A stretch of DNA of 64,000 bases from Apus apus. Its lineage: Eukaryota > Chordata > Aves > Apodiformes > Apodidae. The position numbers were made by a program, and so were the translations under genes. The stretch is from assembly GCF_020740795.1 (NCBI RefSeq), contig NC_067283.1, positions 111,897,706 to 111,961,705 on the forward strand, in the 5' to 3' direction. How positions within the stretch are numbered: position 1 is the stretch's first letter; each line of letters opens with the position of its first letter. The notes beneath the pieces are model-generated. The model was not told the DNA's origin. It worked only from the letters and a program-made list of their open reading frames with translations, and ran no database searches. Shown piece after piece: positions 59,570-64,000 of this stretch.

Positions 59570-62500
59570 TTGTCATGGAATGGAGAAAGTTGGAAATACA
59601 TTGTGTGAACATGCCTGTCCTGTCTTTTAAGTCTACCGGAAGATAAAAAAAAACAGGTAAAACTGCATCCAAACTCTCAATCAACAGAATGAAATCTAGG
59701 TTTGCTATCTTATTATGATACAGATGTCTATTATAAAATGGAGATGGACCCTGTAGTCATGAGTTGCTCAGTTGTTCTGAGTCCTAGAACAGCTGGCAGT
59801 CAGTAGTGTGAGGGTATGTGGAGAGTGGGGAGTGTCTGACTCATTGAGTTATTAGGTTGTGATCTACTCAGTATAAAGGAAATAGCAAGTAATGAGGAAA
59901 ATGATAAATTAACCACACAGACATATGAACCTTAATGAGGAAGAGAAAGTCACAACAGAGAAAATAATGAGGATGCAGAATGCTTCAGCCACTGCTTGAT
60001 GGTCCATTGAAGGATCTACTCAGGCAGAGCCTTCCAGAATGTCAACCTGAACAACAATTTTTAACTAATAGGAAGGAGGAAACATGATTAACGTGAGTAT
60101 TATGGGATACTTGAGGCTGTTTGGGATACAGGCTATCAGAAGAGGCTTGTGGACTTATGTAAAAATGCCTATGGCATGTTTAGGGGAAGGTCCAAAGAAT
60201 CTAAAGAAAAGGGGAAAGGTCATGGTGGATCAGAGAGGAATTAGTGTGGGAAGACAGTGACAGCTGGAGAGACCAACATGCAAAAGAGATTTGTGTGCTG
60301 CCCATGACCGGAGCAGACCACAGGTCTTAGAGTTTGTGGGTGTAGGTACTAGCACACAGAGAGATTTGCATGCAAAAGAATGTGTGTCAGTGACTGGAGG
60401 GGTTGTAGGCAGCAGGACTTGGGCCATAGGGTTTGCAGGACTGAGAGCCTGTGATATTATTCAAGGGTTCCATGACTGTGGGAGTGCTTATGACTGTGTG
60501 AGAGTATGCATCCATTTCACTAGCAGGCATCACATTGCTCTGTCTGGCAATTAGGAGGTGACATGCATATCAGCTAAAGGACCCCAGGTCCAGGGATGGG
60601 TATGAAACAGTTTTAGAGTCCATGCTAACTTTCAAGGGGTCTGTGAGTGTGGGTGTGCTTATAGATGTGCAGAGTGAGAGCATGCATGTTCTCACCAGAG
60701 AACCTCCATTCTGATCAGCTGGAGGGGAGGAAGAGGATGGGGCTGTCTGCACTTGTGTGAGTTTAGGTGTCATTATAGGTGGGTTATGCTACCTGCACTG
60801 CTCTGTATGTGTGAGACTGTCTCTGCTGCCAGCTGCATAAGGGATCTCTGTGTGTCTGTGTTTCTCTGTGTTTGTGAGAGTGTGTTTCTTCACTACACAC
60901 TCAGCCTTGCTACAGGCCAGACCTGCAAGTAGGAAGAACAGCAATGGCACCCCTAGGACTGGGATGGAGAGATCACTTGGGTCCTTCCCTGGCTGGGCAC
61001 GTCAGCTGAGGAGGAGGGATGTTGAATTTGGTGTCTCCCTTAACATCCATGATAAGGAGGACTACAATTCAGAGGCATTTGGAGAATGAAGTAGGTGTGG
61101 AAATAGACAAGGTTCAGAAGAAGCAAAGTTTACTTCCCTGAGGACACTTTGCAGAGGAAGATTGCAGTCACCATGGACACAGATCACCATATTTGCATTG
61201 TTTTGGAGGGGGGATGCAAGGGACAGGAGGGCCAGTAATAGAAATGTCAGGTCACACCAGATGGTTGGTAGGCTGGTATGTGAATATGTTCACATTTAAA
61301 GGTCAGCAGCTACTTTGATTCCCTGGAATGGATGTTGATGATCATAACATTTGTCGTGCAATTTACCCTAACTATGAGCAAGAGCAGTTCAAATGTATGG
61401 AAATTTGATGAGGGAACTGGTCTTCCTCTGAATGCCACTGCATGGCTCAAAGCAACAAATGTATATGCTTCTGTACTGACATTATATATGTAATCCTCTT
61501 CTCATTAGTATTCTCTGAAATGTAGTTATATTTAAAGCATTCATAGCTGGTTTTACTAGCTTTTGTCAGATCCCTAAGAGTCATTAAAACAGCCAGACAA
61601 AATTAACAAACATTTGTCAGAGCTAACAAACATCCTGTATAGGAAGATACTCTACTATAGATGCCTTAAAATAACTTTCTTATTTTAACATGTCTTCATC
61701 AGCAGTTTTCATGCAAATAATCTTCCAAATGTGCTTTCAATTAAGATATGCACATAGATTTACATGGAGTTAAGAAGACACAAATGAGACTGTTCATGAA
61801 TTCAACTCTGGCTGAAATACTTAACATTATAAACTGTGAGCATTTCATAATTTCAAATGTGAATTACCAGCTTTGTGACTACAGAGATTGTTTATATTTT
61901 TTTTGAAATCCAGATTACATGAAATGGCATAAATACTTACCTGTGCTTTCATCAGAAGAGAGTTTAATAGACAGAGCCTTATATTACAATATGTTACGCA
62001 AGATACATATTCTGTAGGGCATATTCTGGAATAGTGAATTTCCATGGGAAAAAAACCTTAAGCTTCTGCTTATTCATTTCCAATGGGAATCAGTGAAGAG
62101 CACAACTTAAAGCTGCATCTCCTGCTCAGTGACTGTGAACAACTCACTTTTCACTGGTGTGCAGATTCTGTAGAGCCTAAAGAGACTGAGGTTTGATTGA
62201 TCATTAACTGACCTAAAATATTCAAGATGAAAAAGTATTTTTTTTCAATTTACAATGCAAAAAAATTGCTCAGGAAGTCCAGCATCATATTCAATATTGT
62301 TTATCACAGAAGTTATACTACCAGCTCAAGTTCCTGAACAGATAAGTTTTTCTAAAAAAACTGTAGCACAAATGACTTACAGTGATAGTATTTTTCTGTG
62401 AAGAAAGGAGGTGATTAAAAGTACCTCTGTGGCTTAGGAAACTAAGCACTTCAACTGGAATTTTCTTCTGTATGAGTAAATGCTTTATGTGGATTTGCAA

Positions 62501-63050
62501 TTTAACTGGTTGCAGTTGCAAAGCCCCACTACCAGTGGTCTCTTATAAAAACAGCAACAAAAATGCACCAGCCCAGGTCCTGCAGCTTTCCTCTAGAGCT
62601 GACTTACCTGCTTTACAAAGACCTTTCCTACATGGTTACTAGGACAGCATCTGTTATTTTTAATGAAACAATTAAATTTTGAAGACATACTTTTGACATA
62701 TTTACAGATAATAAGGATATTAATCACAGATCAGATACTCCGTTGGTCAGTCAGAGAACCATAGAGGGGCTTGCAGCCTAGGTGTTTACTTTCTTAAAGC
62801 AGATCTATTCACCTAAACTTTTACTAAAAACCTTTGATGTAAAGTTGTCTGTGTGACTTCACTGAGATACTAATATGATAGTAAGCCCCACTAGCCTTAA
62901 ATCTGCACCAAGTTCCACTGCTCTTTCTCATCCTTCTCACGCTGTAGTGATTCAGGTTAAAAGCTGCAACAAGGATTTGCTCTGCCTGCATCAGGCACAT
63001 CCCACTCTCTACAGATCAGGGCTACTGTAAAGAGCCTATTATTGGGATAT
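59570..63050. other. Intergenic DNA downstream of MEP1B
   Basis: No gene recognised. The only structure I see is the GT-rich degenerate repeat at about 60280-60900. The next gene in the human order (GAREM1, opposite strand) is not reached. Confidence 0.55.
60280..60900 (+). repeat. Diverged GT-rich tandem-like repeat
   Basis: A block around 60455-60545 ('gactgtgggagtgcttatga', 'gagagtatgcatccatttca') resembles one around 60640-60725 ('gagtgtgggtgtgcttatag', 'gagagcatgcatgttctcac'), and a third weaker version follows to about 60840. Spacing is roughly 150-190 bp. It may derive from the leader of an endogenous retrovirus, but I cannot confirm this. Confidence 0.4.
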
Positions 63051-63483
63051 AAAATCACAGAATCACAGAATCATTAAAGAGGAGAAGACCTCTAAGATCA
63101 TCAAGCCCAACCATCAGGCCAACACCACCATGCCCACTAACCCGTGTCCCAGAATGCCATATCTACACGTTTTTTGAACACCTCCAGAGATGGTGACTCC
63201 ACCACTTCTCTCATCAGCCTGTTCCAATGCTTGACCACTCTTTCACTAATGAAATTTTTCTTAATATCCAATCTAAATGTCCCCTGGCACATCTTGAGGC
63301 CATTTCTTCTCATGCTATCACTAGGATACTGGGAGAAGAGACCAACCCCCACCGCACTACAACCTCCTTTCAGGTAGTAGTAGAGAGCAATGAGGTCTCC
63401 CCTCAGCCAGCAGGGGACCTAGTCTTCTCCAGGCTAAACAATCCCGGTTCCCTCAGCCACTCATCATAAGACTTATTTTCCAG
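63051..63483 (-). mobile_element. CR1 LINE 3' fragment, antisense
   Basis: Begins with 'aatcacagaatcacagaatc' (reverse of the CR1 end repeat), then 'atcatcaagcccaaccatca', 'cacctccagagatggtgact', 'cctgttccaatgcttgacca' and 'ctcagccactcatcataaga'. The last ~500 bases of the window after it hold no recognised feature. Confidence 0.93.
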
Positions 63484-64000
63484 TCCCTATGCCAGCTGTC
63501 CAGGTCTCAGGCTGCAGGAAGTGCCAGGGCCTGTCACGCGTACTGGAGGGCAGCAGAGAGTTCCCACAATGTGCAGAACGAGACCTTGAACTGCGGGCAA
63601 CCACTTCTTGGGTCAGCTGCCCTTGCTCCTGTTCCTCATTCAAGTATGGATCTCTGCTGGTACCCAGAGCCTGCTCCCCTTGCAAAGACCCAGGCATTAG
63701 TGAATGTTGTCTTCTCTTACCCTTCTTTTCTGGGCCTCAGACTAGATGTACAGTTGGACTCAGCAGAGTATGTGCACATTGTATTTAAAGCTGTATGTGT
63801 GACTCATTCCCCACTGCTGAGTCTATCAGGAGTCACAGCTTGGGCTTGGAAGCAAAATAAAATAACCCTGATATTCAAGTCAGTGGCTCAGGTTTGGAAC
63901 AAAACAGGTAGCCTGTTGTTCTAGCTACTTACTGGTCTGTCTTGAAGAATCTCAACATTTCAGAAAATCTTTTAGTCGTGCCACCTCATATCTATGCTAG

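Noticed and set aside
1-64000. tRNA, rRNA, snRNA genes or CRISPR arrays
   Set aside because: No cloverleaf, conserved RNA motifs or regularly spaced repeats were seen; CRISPR is not expected in a bird genome.

Overview
This window is nuclear DNA from a bird. The evidence is large introns with GT-AG splice sites, CR1 LINE fragments scattered throughout (several ending in the ATTCTATG-type 3' repeat), avian-type LTRs, a CpG-island promoter, and proteins that match the vertebrate RNF125, RNF138 and MEP1B genes. I cannot name the species from the sequence. The order RNF125 - RNF138 - MEP1B, all on the + strand, is the order I know from human chromosome 18q12.

Layout. Positions 1-8778 hold the 3' part of RNF125 (five coding exons; exon 1 lies upstream of the window), followed by a 3' UTR or intergenic stretch with an old MIR-like SINE and an avian LTR. 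Positions 12400-13520 are a CpG island carrying the RNF138 promoter and first exon. RNF138 is complete (seven coding exons, 13108-20829, 248 residues predicted), with a long A+T-rich 3' UTR to about 23.6 kb. Positions 23.6-34.2 kb are intergenic and contain a long antisense CR1 LINE (28836-31140) and two shorter CR1 pieces. MEP1B (meprin beta) is complete from the signal-peptide exon at 34267 to the stop at 59387: 15 coding exons, every splice phase consistent, 742 residues predicted. Its intron 10 holds a solo LTR with an exact 5-bp target duplication. From 59.6 kb to the end I see only repeats and unassigned DNA.

Function. RNF125 and RNF138 are paralogous RING E3 ubiquitin ligases (RING, C2HC finger, two C2H2 fingers, UIM). 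RNF138 acts in DNA double-strand-break resection and in signalling. RNF125 is known in mammals for degrading RIG-I pathway proteins. MEP1B is an unrelated membrane-bound astacin metalloprotease. The three are neighbours by inherited synteny, not parts of one pathway.

Most notable points. RNF125 carries two separate lesions: loss of the last RING zinc-ligand cysteine, and a reading-phase mismatch between exons 4 and 5. MEP1B has a much longer threonine-rich stalk than the human protein and a C-terminus that fits a class I PDZ ligand. I found no convincing new multi-gene system in this window.
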